Origin: Trujillonella endophytica
GTDB lineage: Bacteria > Actinomycetota > Actinomycetes > Mycobacteriales > Geodermatophilaceae
NCBI RefSeq assembly: GCF_900110555.1
Contig: NZ_FOEE01000021.1
Span: 1-56,368, forward strand
Reading direction: 5' to 3'
DNA length: 56,368 bases
In this document: piece after piece, positions 15,401 to 24,284 of the stretch
How the letters are laid out: each line of letters begins with the position of its first letter
How positions within the stretch are numbered: the first letter of the stretch is position 1
Program-made: the position numbers and the translations under genes
The notes under the pieces: generated by a model
The model's database searches: none
What the model saw: only the letters and a program-made list of their open reading frames with translations
What the model was told of the DNA's origin: nothing

Positions 15401-17287
15401 ATGAGCATGGAGATGTCGGCGTGGTCGGCGATGTCGAACGCGATGCACGGCCGGACCGAGCGGCGGCCGTTCTCGCGGGCGACCGTGCGGCGGGTGGCGG
15501 AGTTCGCCCGGCCGCACCGGCGCCGCATCGCCGCCTTCGTCGCGGTGGGTGTGGTCGAGGCGGTGCTCACGGTTGCCACCCCGCTGCTGGCCGGGCAGGT
15601 CGTGAACGAGATCGTCGACGGCAGCGACGTCGCGGTCGTGATCTGGCTCGCGGTGCTCATCGCGGTGATCGCCGTGGCCGGCACGGGCCTGTCGCTGCTC
15701 GGCCGGTACCTGTCGGCGAGCCTCGGCGAGGACCTGATCCTCGACCTGCGCACCGCCGTCTTCGACCACGTGCAGCGGATGCCGGTCGCGTTCTTCACCC
15801 GCACCCGCACCGGGGCGCTGGTCTCCCGCCTCAACAACGACGTCATCGGCGCGCAGCGGGCGTTCAGCGACACCCTCGCCGGCGTCGTCAGCAACACGGT
15901 GACCCTGCTGCTCACCGGCGCCGTCATGCTGACGCTGTCGTGGCAGGTCACCCTGCTGTCGCTGCTCCTGCTGCCGGCCTTCCTCCTGCCCGCGCGGCGG
16001 ATCGGCTCCCGGCTGGCCGCGCTCGGGCGCGCCGCGGCCGACCACAACGCCGCGATGACCGACCAGACGACCGAGCGGTTCTCCGCGCCCGGCGCGACGC
16101 TGATCAAGCTCTTCGGCCGCCCCGGCCGGGAGTCCGCGGAGTTCGCCGCCCGGGCCCGCCGGGTGCGCGACATCGGCGTCCGGACGGCGATGGTGCAGTG
16201 GGCCTTCGTCAGCGCGCTGATGCTCGTCTCCGCGCTCGCGCTGGCGCTGGTCTACGGCCTCGGCGGCTTCTACGCCCTGCGCGGCTCGCTGGACCCCGGC
16301 TCGGTCGTCGCCCTGGCCCTGCTGCTCACCCGCCTCTACGCGCCGCTCACCGCGCTGGCCAACGCCCGGGTCGACATCTCCTCGGCGATGGTGAGCTTCG
16401 AGCGGGTCTTCGAGGTGCTCGACCTGGTGCCGCTGGTCCGCGAGCGCCCCGACGCCCGCGACGTGCCCGAGGGCCCGGTGTCGGTCGAGTTCGACGGCGT
16501 CACCTTCGGCTACCCGTCGGCCGACAAGGTGTCGCTGGCGTCCCTGGAGGACGTCGCCCAGCTCGACAACCGCGGCGGCGTCGACGTGCTGCACGACGTG
16601 TCGTTCACCGTGCAGCCGGGCCAGGTCGTGGCGATCGTCGGCTCATCGGGCGCCGGGAAGTCCACGATCGCGTCGCTGCTGCCGCGGCTGTACGACGTCG
16701 ACGCAGGCGCCGTGCGGCTGGCCGGCGTCGACGTCCGCGACCTGTCGTTCGCCGCGATCCGCCGGACGCTGGGGCTGGTCACCCAGGACGGGCACCTGTT
16801 CCACGAGTCGCTGCGGTCCAACCTGCTGCTCGCCGCCCCCGAGGCCACCGACGAGGAGCTGTGGGCCGCCCTGACCCGCGCCCGGCTGGCCGACCTGGTG
16901 GCCGCCCTGCCCGACGGGCTGGACACGGTCGTCGGTGAGCGCGGCTACCGGCTCTCGGGCGGGGAGCGCCAGCGGCTGACCATCGCCCGGCTGCTGCTGG
17001 CCCGCCCGCGCGTCGTGCTGCTCGACGAGGCCACCGCGCACCTGGACTCGACGTCGGAGGCGGCGGTGCAGGCGGCGCTGGACGAGGCACTGGCCGGGCG
17101 GACGGCGATCGTCATCGCCCACCGGCTCTCCACGGTGCGGGCCGCGGACTGCATCCTCGTGCTGGAGGCCGGCCGGATCGTCGAGCGCGGGCGGCACGCG
17201 GAGCTGCTCGCGGCCGGCGGGCGCTACGCCGAGCTCTACCGGACGCAGTTCGCCGAGCCGGAGGAGCCGGTGCTCACCGCCGGCTGA
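15401..17287 (+). CDS. ABC transporter, fused permease-ATPase (multidrug/lipid exporter type)
   Basis: A 628-residue half-transporter. The transmembrane domain spans about residues 40-330 with six hydrophobic helices (AAFVAVGVVEAVLTVATPLL; VVIWLAVLIAVIAVAGTGL; VTLLLTGAVMLTLSW and others). The ATPase domain has Walker A GSSGAGKST near residue 414, the signature LSGGERQ near 517, Walker B VVLLDEAT and the switch histidine in IVIAHRLSTVR. It should work as a dimer. The substrate is unknown. Its MerR-type promoter suggests induction by a small drug-like ligand. Convergent with the DUF385 gene, whose last codons overlap its 3' end by 52 bp. Confidence 0.93.
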   Translation: MSMEMSAWSAMSNAMHGRTERRPFSRATVRRVAEFARPHRRRIAAFVAVGVVEAVLTVATPLLAGQVVNEIVDGSDVAVVIWLAVLIAVIAVAGTGLSLLGRYLSASLGEDLILDLRTAVFDHVQRMPVAFFTRTRTGALVSRLNNDVIGAQRAFSDTLAGVVSNTVTLLLTGAVMLTLSWQVTLLSLLLLPAFLLPARRIGSRLAALGRAAADHNAAMTDQTTERFSAPGATLIKLFGRPGRESAEFAARARRVRDIGVRTAMVQWAFVSALMLVSALALALVYGLGGFYALRGSLDPGSVVALALLLTRLYAPLTALANARVDISSAMVSFERVFEVLDLVPLVRERPDARDVPEGPVSVEFDGVTFGYPSADKVSLASLEDVAQLDNRGGVDVLHDVSFTVQPGQVVAIVGSSGAGKSTIASLLPRLYDVDAGAVRLAGVDVRDLSFAAIRRTLGLVTQDGHLFHESLRSNLLLAAPEATDEELWAALTRARLADLVAALPDGLDTVVGERGYRLSGGERQRLTIARLLLARPRVVLLDEATAHLDSTSEAAVQAALDEALAGRTAIVIAHRLSTVRAADCILVLEAGRIVERGRHAELLAAGGRYAELYRTQFAEPEEPVLTAG

Positions 17288-17730
17288 TCCCGGCCCGGCG
17301 ACAGGCGCACGAGCGAGATCCGCCGGGACACCGTGGCCTGGTACCCGTCGTACTTCGCGCAGTTGGCCATGAGCGCGTCCCAGAGTCGCTGCCGGTCGGC
17401 CTCGGCGACCTGGCTCGCGACCACGTCGCACCGCCGTCCGCCGACCTCGACGGCGCCGCGCGGGTCGGCCCGGAGGTTCAGCCACCACTGCGGCTCGCGG
17501 TCGATGCCGCCGTTGGAGGCGGCGACCACGACGTCGACGCCGTCGCGGACGTACAGCAGCGGGGTGGTGTACGTCCGTCCCGAGGTGCGCCCGCGGTGGG
17601 TGAGCAGCACGACGTCGCCGCCCATCCACCGCGAGCCCACCCGGCCCTTCGTCCGGCGCAGCACGCGGGTGTGCAGGCGTCCCACGTGCCGGGTGACGAC
17701 GGTCAGCACGCGGTCGGACCGGACGCTCAC
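17236..17730 (-). CDS. Deazaflavin (F420)-dependent nitroreductase-family protein (DUF385)
   Basis: A 164-residue protein of the Ddn/DUF385 split-barrel family. The hallmark segment is VVLLTHRGRTSGRTYTTPLLY (here RGRKSG is RGRTSG), followed by VVVAASNGG, PQWWLNLRADPRGAVEVGG and KYDGYQ. Mycobacterial relatives use coenzyme F420H2 to reduce quinones or nitroimidazoles. The GTG start at 17730 overlaps the hemerythrin stop by 4 bp, so the two are co-transcribed. The last 17 codons run antisense into the ABC-exporter 3' end. Confidence 0.85.
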   Translation of the reverse strand: MSVRSDRVLTVVTRHVGRLHTRVLRRTKGRVGSRWMGGDVVLLTHRGRTSGRTYTTPLLYVRDGVDVVVAASNGGIDREPQWWLNLRADPRGAVEVGGRRCDVVASQVAEADRQRLWDALMANCAKYDGYQATVSRRISLVRLSPGRDQPAVSTGSSGSANCVR

Positions 17731-18431
17731 CGCGCGCCGCCGAAGGTGCGGGCCTCGCCCCGCTCGAAGCGGCGGGCCATGAACCGGGCGAAGGCCAGGA
17801 AGATCCGGTTGGCGCCGGGCAGGCGGCGGAGCTGGTCGTCGGTGAGGCCGGCGGCGACCCAGCCGAGGACGGCGGGGACCTCCCGAGCGGTGTAGTCCTT
17901 CGCGAAGACCTCGCGGTCCAGCCGGTCCCAGTCCTCGGGGCTGAGGTACTCCTGCACGAGGGGCATGCCAGTGCTCTCCTCGTTCGCCAGGTGTGCCGCG
18001 AGGTCGTCGCGCAGCCGGGCCGTTCCGGCAGTCAGCCGCTCGCGGGTCGCGGCGTCGCCGGTGCCGGCCGCCAGGGCGCCCAGGTCCTCGCGGACGGCGG
18101 TCAGCAGCGGGTCGATGCCGGCGTGCTGGGCCTCGAGCGACTCCAGCACGGCGGCGTCGGCGCCCCGGTCGGCCAGCAGTGGCCACATCGCGCGGTCCTC
18201 GCCGGAGTGGTGCTTGTGCAGGACGGTCGCGAACAGCCGGAACCGGCGGGCCAGTCGGCCCCACCGCTCGCGGTCGTCCACGGCGACGGTCGGCACGACG
18301 CCCGCGAACGCGTCGAGATCCCGGCGGAACGCCCGGTGCATGAGGAACATCGGGGCCAGGTCGATGGGGCCGGGGGCAGCGGCGACCTGTCCCGGCAGCA
18401 GCAACTGCGGCACGGGGGCGGTGGCGGGCAT
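17727..18431 (-). CDS. Hemerythrin HHE domain-containing protein
   Basis: A 234-residue protein with a hemerythrin-type four-helix domain. Candidate diiron ligands are in FLMHRAFRRDLDAF, VLHKHHSGEDRAMWPLL (His-x3-Glu), LEAQHAGIDPLL and HLANEESTGMPLVQEYL. HHE proteins bind oxygen, NO or iron, or sense redox stress. The C-terminal third (ARTFG, FMARRFERGEAR) is an additional helical segment. ATG at 18431 preceded by AAGGAGG. First gene of a two-gene unit with the DUF385 oxidoreductase and divergent from a TetR regulator. Confidence 0.88.
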   Translation of the reverse strand: MPATAPVPQLLLPGQVAAAPGPIDLAPMFLMHRAFRRDLDAFAGVVPTVAVDDRERWGRLARRFRLFATVLHKHHSGEDRAMWPLLADRGADAAVLESLEAQHAGIDPLLTAVREDLGALAAGTGDAATRERLTAGTARLRDDLAAHLANEESTGMPLVQEYLSPEDWDRLDREVFAKDYTAREVPAVLGWVAAGLTDDQLRRLPGANRIFLAFARFMARRFERGEARTFGGAR

Positions 18432-18492
18432 GCGGTCCTCCTTATTGAGGATAGCCTGGGTCAAATGAATAGCGGCAAGGTAAGGTAGAAAT
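18432..18492. promoter_or_regulatory. Divergent hemerythrin/tetR regulatory region
   Basis: A 61-bp gap that is clearly richer in A+T than its surroundings (for example TCAAATGAATAG and AAGGTAAGGTAG). On the minus side TATCCT lies just before the AAGGAGG of the hemerythrin gene; on the plus side TAAGGT lies 6 bp before the GTG of tetR. No clean palindromic operator is visible, so autoregulation by the TetR protein is inferred from the divergent layout only. Confidence 0.5.
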
Positions 18493-19122
18493 GTGACGGA
18501 GGGCAAGAGGGTCTATCGCTCGACCCTGCGGACGGAGCAGGCGCGGCATACCCGGGTGGCCGTGCTCGACGCGGCGGGACGCTGCTTCCTGGAGCGCGGC
18601 TACGCGGCGACGACGATGAAGGACGTCGCCGCGGCGGCCGGCGTCTCCGTGCCGACGGTCTTCGCGCAGGGCGGCAAGGCGGCCCTGCTGCTGGCGTGCG
18701 TGGACCGGGCCCTGGTCGGCGACGACGAGGACGCCCCACTGCTGGCCCGCGAGCTGTTCGTGCAGCTCGCCGAGGCGCCCGACAAGGCGGGCAAGCTCGC
18801 CGCCCTGCAGGCCATCGCGATCGACCGTGGCCCGGCCACCACCCCGATGCTGCGGGCGTTCGAGGCCGCCGCGGCAGCCGATCCTGAGTTGGCTGCGGCC
18901 TGGACGGAGTACGAGGGGCGCCGGTACGCGGACATGCGGGCGATCGCGGGGATGCTCGCCCCCTGGTTGCGCCCCGGCCTGGACGCCGACGCCGCGGCCG
19001 ACATCGCGTGGGCGACGTTCGGGCTGGAGACGGCCGAGCGGCTGCTCCGCGACCGGGGATGGTCGGCGCCGCGGTACGCGGAGTGGTTCGCCGACGCCGT
19101 CGACCGGCTGCTGCTGCGCTGA
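18493..19122 (+). CDS. TetR-family transcriptional regulator
   Basis: A 209-residue regulator. The N-terminal DNA-binding domain reads RVAVLDAAGRCFLERGYAAT and then a helix-turn-helix TTMKDVAAAAGVSVPTVFAQG (residues about 39-60). The remaining 150 residues are the helical ligand-binding domain. GTG start at 18493. It is divergent from the hemerythrin-DUF385 pair, the usual TetR layout for repressing a neighbouring operon; the ligand is unknown. Confidence 0.9.
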   Translation: MTEGKRVYRSTLRTEQARHTRVAVLDAAGRCFLERGYAATTMKDVAAAAGVSVPTVFAQGGKAALLLACVDRALVGDDEDAPLLARELFVQLAEAPDKAGKLAALQAIAIDRGPATTPMLRAFEAAAAADPELAAAWTEYEGRRYADMRAIAGMLAPWLRPGLDADAAADIAWATFGLETAERLLRDRGWSAPRYAEWFADAVDRLLLR

Positions 19123-19163
19123 GCGCCGGCAGCGGTGACCGACCGGGCTCGGTGTACGGAGAG

Positions 19164-19763
19164 CTAGGACCGCCCGGCGCCGACCGCTCCGATCCCGGCC
19201 GCCATCGCCTCGAGGGTGGCCCGGTCGAGGAAGGCCAGCTGCGCGCGCTTGTGCTCGAGGTCGACCTGCGGGCCGACGTCGAAGCCGGTGCGGCGCGCCC
19301 GATCCAGGGCGCGGTCGTTGGCCGCGTCGGGCTCGACGACGACGCGCCGCACGTCCGCGTTCTGCAGCACCACGGCGCCGGCCGCTGCGACGAAGCGTTC
19401 CGTGAAGCCCGGCTCCGGGGCGTCGCTGGGCGCCAGCAGCAGGTGGATGCCGAGGTCGCCGTCGCGCACCGGGTAGACCTCGGCGACCGGGTCGGCGGCG
19501 GGCTCGTAGGTCTGCAGCAGCGCGACCGCGGCGCCCTCGACCGACACCAGGTAGGCGTGGTGGGTGTCGAGGGAGTCGACGAACCCGTAGATCTCGCGCA
19601 CCTGCTCCTCGGTGGAGTCGGTCATCCCCCAGAAGCGGGCGCGCTCGTCGCGCACCCAGGAGTGCACGAGCGGCGCGTCGCGGTCGGGGTCGAGCCGGCG
19701 CACCTCCAGGGTGCGGCCGTCGCCGAACGGGTGGCGGCCCTCGGCGATGCGGGCGTCGGTCAC
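19164..19763 (-). CDS. Second siderophore-type GNAT acyltransferase (AlcB/IucB-like)
   Basis: A 199-residue N-acyltransferase of the AlcB/RhbD type. After a short N-terminal strand it shows RRLDPDRDAPLVHSWV, ARFWGM, AYLVSVEGAAVALLQTYEP, DLGIHLLLAPSDAPEPGFTER and VVVEPDAANDRALDRARRTGF, the same ordered blocks as the other acyltransferase at 23697-24284. These enzymes transfer an acyl group from CoA to an N-hydroxyamine. GTG start at 19763 overlaps the acylase stop by 4 bp; it is the last gene of the siderophore operon. Two AlcB-type enzymes in one operon suggest two different acyl groups. Confidence 0.85.
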   Translation of the reverse strand: MTDARIAEGRHPFGDGRTLEVRRLDPDRDAPLVHSWVRDERARFWGMTDSTEEQVREIYGFVDSLDTHHAYLVSVEGAAVALLQTYEPAADPVAEVYPVRDGDLGIHLLLAPSDAPEPGFTERFVAAAGAVVLQNADVRRVVVEPDAANDRALDRARRTGFDVGPQVDLEHKRAQLAFLDRATLEAMAAGIGAVGAGRS

Positions 19764-21883
19764 GGTCGTCTCCTCGGGGTCGGTGCGGTGCTCGGGACGG
19801 GGACGAGGTCCCCGCGGGTCCACAGGGGGGTCTGGTCCTCCGCGTGCGGTCCGGGGACGCCGTCGGCGCCCAGCGGGACCACCCAGCGGCTGGCGTCGCG
19901 GTCGGCGAGGTCCCAGACGTAGCGGGCGACCGGGCCGCGCAGGCACAGGTCGGTGAGCCCGGGCAGGCTCACCGTGGCCCGGACGCAGTCGGTGTCGCCG
20001 TCCAGCGGGGTGCCGTCGGCGGGGCGGACGACGGCGCCCTCCCACGGGGTGCCGTCGAGGGAGTGGATGGTCCGCAGCCGGTGCGTGGCCCCCCACTCCG
20101 GCGCGGGGACGGCGGCGGCGTCGGCCAGGGCCGCCGCGACGAGGGCGCCGACGTCGACGCCGTGCCGGGGGAGCACCGCCAGCAGCGGCTCCAGCGCCGA
20201 GCCGACCCGCTCGACCGGCGACAGCCACGGCGCCAGGATCTCGGGGGCACCCGCGGGGGCGTGCAGCGGCTCGAGCAGTGGCAGGCCGACGACGCGGCGC
20301 ACGAGCGCCGTCCGCCACGCGGCGAACGCCCCGGCGCCCGGGCCGGCGGCGTCCATCCGGCCGTCCCAGGCCAGCACCTGCTCGCGCAGCCCGGCGCCGG
20401 GGGTGCCGGCCTCGGGGACGGCGGTCGCGCGGAGGAGGTCCAGCAGCCCGGTCGCCGGCGTGGCGGTGTCCAGGAGGACGGCGGCGAGGTCGGTGGAGGT
20501 CAGGCCGGTGCGGTCGCCGACCAGCGCCCGGATGCGGGCCGCGCGGTGCGGCGGGGCGAACACCGTGCCGTGCGCGGCGGTGTCGGGACGCTCGTCGTTG
20601 GCCGTCACCGCGACGCCGTCCCAGGGCTCCGCATCGGTGATCCGCAGCCCCGGCGGGACCGGGTGGGCGCCGCGCCAGGCGTACTCCCGCTCCCACGCCG
20701 GCACCGGGTGCCAGCGGTTCGCGGTCGCCCGGTCGGGCACCCGGCCGGCGAGGAGCTGGCGGACGTCGCCGGTGGTGTCGGCGACCAGCACGCTGTTGAC
20801 CGGCTCCACCCACGAGGCCAGCGCGGCCTCGACGTCGGCCGAGGTGCGGGCCCGCAGCAGCAGCGGCAGGGCCTCGAACCCGAGCGCGGCGTCGACCCGG
20901 CCGGGTGCCCGCAGGCTCAGCGCCTCTGGTCCGCCCCCGTCGGGGGAGGCCCAGTCCGGGACGATCACCGGGCCCCGGGCGGTCTCGACCGTCTCCACGG
21001 TCACCGGCTCGCCGTCGCGGACGTCCAGGCGGACCGTCGCGACGTCCACCGGCTCCTCGCCGTCGGGCCCCAGTGCCAGCAGCCGGTCCCCGTCCCGGCG
21101 CAGCCGCTCCCGGTAGAGGTCCTGGTAGTCGGCCATCGCGTTGGTCACGGCCCACGCGACGGTCCCGGTGTGACCGAAGTGCGCGACGCCCGGGACGCCG
21201 GGGAAGGCCAGCCCGACGACGTCGACGCCGTCCGGCCCGTCCGCCACCAGGTGCACCTGCTGGTAGACGCCCGGGCGCTCGAGGACCCGGTGCGGATCGC
21301 CGGCCACGAGCGGCAGCCCCGACGCCGTCCGGGCCCCGGTCACCGCGACGGCGTTGCTGCCGTCGGGCGGGCCCAGCCCGAGGGCCCGGGCGAGATCGCG
21401 CCCGAGCCCTGGTCCGAAGGAGCGCAGCAGGTGGCCGCGCCACACCGTCGTCCCGATCGATCCGAACAGGACGTGGTGCACCGAGAAGATCCCGAGGGGC
21501 GTCCACGGCCGCCAGCCGCCGCGCCCACCGCCCGCCCATCCGAGCGCCTGCAGCTCGGGGGAGCGGGCCGCGCCCTCGGCGAGTCCCTCGCGCACGCCCT
21601 CGACGTAGGCGGTGACCCAGCGACGGGTCGCCGGGTCGAGGGTGTCGAAGCAGCGGCGGGCGGTGTCGTCGAGGCGGGCGCGGGCGGCGAAGGTGTCCCA
21701 GGCGAGCTCGCTCGCGCCGACGTGCGCGGCCAGGGTCGCCTCGCTGCGCCAGCGCTCGACCTCCAGCTGCCACGCCCGGTCGACGGCGGTGGTCCGGCCC
21801 TGCGCCCAGGCCAGGTCGTCGAGCGACCCGGCCCGGACGGTCGGCACGCCCCACGCGTCGCGGACGACGTCGTGCCGCGTCAC
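19760..21883 (-). CDS. Penicillin-acylase-family Ntn hydrolase inside the siderophore operon
   Basis: A 707-residue member of the penicillin acylase (S45) family. The N-terminal block HDVVRDAWGVPTVRAGSLDD and AWAQGRTTAVDRAWQLEVER are family hallmarks. The autoprocessing nucleophile is Ser176 in PPDGSNAVAV, followed by PLVAGDPHR, PGVAHFGHTGTVAWAVTNAMADYQDLYRE-type segments and, much later, VNSVLVADTTGDV. No signal peptide or membrane segment is visible, so it should act in the cytosol, unlike PvdQ or penicillin acylases. It overlaps both neighbours by 4 bp. Relatives hydrolyse amide bonds of acyl groups; a role in trimming an acylated siderophore precursor is an inference from context. Confidence 0.88.
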   Translation of the reverse strand: MTRHDVVRDAWGVPTVRAGSLDDLAWAQGRTTAVDRAWQLEVERWRSEATLAAHVGASELAWDTFAARARLDDTARRCFDTLDPATRRWVTAYVEGVREGLAEGAARSPELQALGWAGGGRGGWRPWTPLGIFSVHHVLFGSIGTTVWRGHLLRSFGPGLGRDLARALGLGPPDGSNAVAVTGARTASGLPLVAGDPHRVLERPGVYQQVHLVADGPDGVDVVGLAFPGVPGVAHFGHTGTVAWAVTNAMADYQDLYRERLRRDGDRLLALGPDGEEPVDVATVRLDVRDGEPVTVETVETARGPVIVPDWASPDGGGPEALSLRAPGRVDAALGFEALPLLLRARTSADVEAALASWVEPVNSVLVADTTGDVRQLLAGRVPDRATANRWHPVPAWEREYAWRGAHPVPPGLRITDAEPWDGVAVTANDERPDTAAHGTVFAPPHRAARIRALVGDRTGLTSTDLAAVLLDTATPATGLLDLLRATAVPEAGTPGAGLREQVLAWDGRMDAAGPGAGAFAAWRTALVRRVVGLPLLEPLHAPAGAPEILAPWLSPVERVGSALEPLLAVLPRHGVDVGALVAAALADAAAVPAPEWGATHRLRTIHSLDGTPWEGAVVRPADGTPLDGDTDCVRATVSLPGLTDLCLRGPVARYVWDLADRDASRWVVPLGADGVPGPHAEDQTPLWTRGDLVPVPSTAPTPRRRP

Positions 21884-23700
21884 CGGGGCGGGCCGTACGG
21901 GGCGACGGGGTTGGCCAGGGTCCCCGCGTACTGCAGGGACGACGCCTGGTCGGCCAGGTCGACCATCTGCAGGGTGTTGCGCAGCTGCAGCCGGTTCAGG
22001 CAGGAGTGCGCGAACTCCGGCGCGAACAGGTCGAAGCGCCGGTGCAGGTCCGGATGCGCCGCCCGGTGGTCCAGCAGGCACCCGGCGACGCCGCGCCAGA
22101 ACTCGCCCGCCGGCAGCAGCCCGTCGGCGTCCAGGATCCCGGCCAGGTAGCGCAGGAACCCGTCGAAGACGTCGGTGAACACCGACAGCAGCCGGACGTC
22201 GTCGGGCAGGTCCACGCGCACCCGCTCGACGTCGGCGGGCAGCGGCCGGTCGCCGAACACCGCGACCTCCTCGCCGATGTCCTTCATGAAGGCGCCGGAG
22301 GGCGTCGAGCCGCGCAGCACGAGGATCACGTTCTCCCCGTGCGGCATGAACGCGAGGTCGTGGGCGAGCAGGCAGTGCAGGACCGGGCGGAGGTAGGCGT
22401 CGAGGTAGCGCCGCAGCCACTCGGCCGGGTCCAGCCCCGAGTCGGCGATCAGCCCGCCGGCCAGCGAGCGGCCCTCGGCGTCGCGGTGCAGGAGCGCCGC
22501 CATCGTCATGGCCCGCTCGCCGGGCGCCAGCCGCGGCACCGGGCTCTCCCGCCAGAGCGCGGCGACCATCTTCTGGTGGGGGCCCCGCACCCCGCGCGCG
22601 GCCATCCGGTGGTAGGCGTCGCCGGTGTAGCCGATCGAGGCCAGCTCGCGCAGGATGCCGAACCCGGCGAGCTCCGGGTCGCCGTCGACGACGCCGGCGA
22701 CCCAGTCGTTGATGGCGGGGGTCGGGCGCATGTAGGCCGGCGAGAGCCCGCGCAGGAAGCCCATGTTCTGGATCGCCAGCGCCACCTTCACGTAGTGCCG
22801 GTCGGGGCGGTCGAGGTCGAAGAACGTCCGGATCGACTGCTGGGCCTGGTAGCGGTCCTCGCCGAGGCCCACGGGCACGAGGTCGCGCCGGCCGAGATCG
22901 GCGGCGAAGGTGACGGCCAGCCGGTGGTCCCACTGCCACGGGTGCACCGGCACGTACAGGTAGTCGGCCGGATCGAGGCCCAGCGCCCGCAGCCGGCCGG
23001 CGAACCGGGCGAGCTGCTCCGCGCCGAGCTGACCCGCGTAGAGCCGCTCCTCGTCGACGCCGGCGCCGCAGGCCAGGTGCGTGGACTCCCGCCGCGCCGC
23101 GACCCAGACCAGCCGCACCGGGCTGCCGGCCTCGGGGGCGTACGCGGCGGAGTCGGCCAGCCCGAAGCCGATCCGCCCGTTGTTGGCGACGAAGGCGGGA
23201 TGGCCCTCGGTCATGGACCGCTCGACGGTCTGCAGGTCGGCGCGCGCCAGCTCCCGGGCGTCGGCCCGGCGGTGGTGCAGCTTCCAGGCGGCGCCCGCGA
23301 GGGTCGCGCTGACCTCCTCCAGGTAGGTGCCCAGCAGCGGGTCGGGGATCCCGAGGTCGGCCTGCAGCTCGTCGACGAGCGCGAGGGCGTCCAGCGGGGC
23401 GTCGGCGCCGTCGATGCTGCGGCTCACCGAGGCGGGGACGACGTCCCAGTGCTCCAGGGGCAGCACCCGAGCGGCGAACCGGTACCGGACCCCGGGCGCG
23501 GTGGTCAGCGACCACCGGGTGCGGCCGAGCGCGTCCGCGGGCCCGTCGGTCGGCTCGGGGGAGACCAGCCGCTCGTGGCCGAACTCGGAGATCGCCTTGG
23601 TGACGACGTGCCGGTGCGCTTGGGCCATCGCCGCAGGCTCCAGGTGCGCGGCGCCGAGGTCGGCGGTCAGGTCGTCCCGCTCGGCCACGCCGGCGGTCAC
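21880..23700 (-). CDS. IucA/IucC-family (NIS) siderophore synthetase, DesD-like
   Basis: ATP-dependent synthetase that condenses hydroxamate-amine units into the siderophore. The 606-residue protein has the NIS signatures EGHPAFVANNGRIGFG, YVPVHPWQWDHRL, QQSIRTFF, VKVALAIQNMGFLRGL, HGENVILVLRG and MKDIGEEV. The C-terminal FhuF-like region is rich in LHRRFDLFAPEFAHSC. GTG start at 23700 overlaps the preceding acyltransferase stop by 4 bp. Best matched by DesD (desferrioxamine) or AlcC type given the neighbours; the exact product cannot be read from sequence. Confidence 0.93.
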   Translation of the reverse strand: MTAGVAERDDLTADLGAAHLEPAAMAQAHRHVVTKAISEFGHERLVSPEPTDGPADALGRTRWSLTTAPGVRYRFAARVLPLEHWDVVPASVSRSIDGADAPLDALALVDELQADLGIPDPLLGTYLEEVSATLAGAAWKLHHRRADARELARADLQTVERSMTEGHPAFVANNGRIGFGLADSAAYAPEAGSPVRLVWVAARRESTHLACGAGVDEERLYAGQLGAEQLARFAGRLRALGLDPADYLYVPVHPWQWDHRLAVTFAADLGRRDLVPVGLGEDRYQAQQSIRTFFDLDRPDRHYVKVALAIQNMGFLRGLSPAYMRPTPAINDWVAGVVDGDPELAGFGILRELASIGYTGDAYHRMAARGVRGPHQKMVAALWRESPVPRLAPGERAMTMAALLHRDAEGRSLAGGLIADSGLDPAEWLRRYLDAYLRPVLHCLLAHDLAFMPHGENVILVLRGSTPSGAFMKDIGEEVAVFGDRPLPADVERVRVDLPDDVRLLSVFTDVFDGFLRYLAGILDADGLLPAGEFWRGVAGCLLDHRAAHPDLHRRFDLFAPEFAHSCLNRLQLRNTLQMVDLADQASSLQYAGTLANPVAPYGPPR

Positions 23701-24284
23701 GACAGCACCCCGCCGAGCTCGCTCGCCGCGAACGCCGCGGCGGTGCAGGTGCTCAGCATCGCCGTCTTGTGCCCGAGGTCGATCGGCTCGTGCTCGACGA
23801 AGCCGGCCGCCCGGTTCTTGGCCCGGATCGCGGCGTTGCGGGCGTCGGGTTCCACGACCACGCGGCGCGCGCCCGGGCGGTCCAGCGCGAACCGCACCAC
23901 CGCGGCCATCACCGCGGAGGTGAACCCGGGGACCGGGGCGCTCCCGTCGGCCGGGGGCGCGACGAGCACGTGCATCCCGACGTCACCGGGTCCGGCGGCC
24001 CACACGCCGACCAGCTCGCGGTGCCGCGGGTCGTAGGTCTCGGCGAGGAACGCGGGGACGCCGTCGACGCGCCCCAGCCAGGCGTCGTGGTGCGGATCCG
24101 CCGCGATCGCGGCGTACGCGGACCGGACGTCGGCGCGGCTCGCGCCCTGCATCAGCCAGTAGACCGACCGCGGGTGCGTGACCCAGGCGTGCAGCGGGTC
24201 GAGGTCGCGGTCGACGTCCAGCGGCTCGAGCGTGAGCACCCCGACCGGGGTGCCGGCGGCCCACGGGGTGGCGAGGGCGCTCAT
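23697..24284 (-). CDS. Hydroxylysine/hydroxycadaverine N-acyltransferase, DesC-like
   Basis: A 195-residue AlcB/RhbD-type acyltransferase between the monooxygenase and the NIS synthetase, the place desC takes in desferrioxamine operons. Motifs: LDVDRDLDPLHAWVTHPRSVYW, FLAETYDPRHRELVGVW, DVGMHVLVAPPADGS and VVVEPDARNAAIRAKNRAAGF. It should acylate the hydroxylated diamine from acetyl- or succinyl-CoA. ATG at 24284 overlaps the monooxygenase stop by 4 bp. Confidence 0.85.
   Translation of the reverse strand: MSALATPWAAGTPVGVLTLEPLDVDRDLDPLHAWVTHPRSVYWLMQGASRADVRSAYAAIAADPHHDAWLGRVDGVPAFLAETYDPRHRELVGVWAAGPGDVGMHVLVAPPADGSAPVPGFTSAVMAAVVRFALDRPGARRVVVEPDARNAAIRAKNRAAGFVEHEPIDLGHKTAMLSTCTAAAFAASELGGVLS

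Noticed and set aside
12824-16594. A 1256-codon open frame on the minus strand
   Set aside because: Only the part 12824-13987 is a real protein (CobG). The rest is antisense to the TPR and ABC genes, open because of high G+C.
19760-21883. Beta-lactam resistance by penicillin acylase
   Set aside because: The family name does not set the substrate, and the overlaps with siderophore genes point to that pathway.
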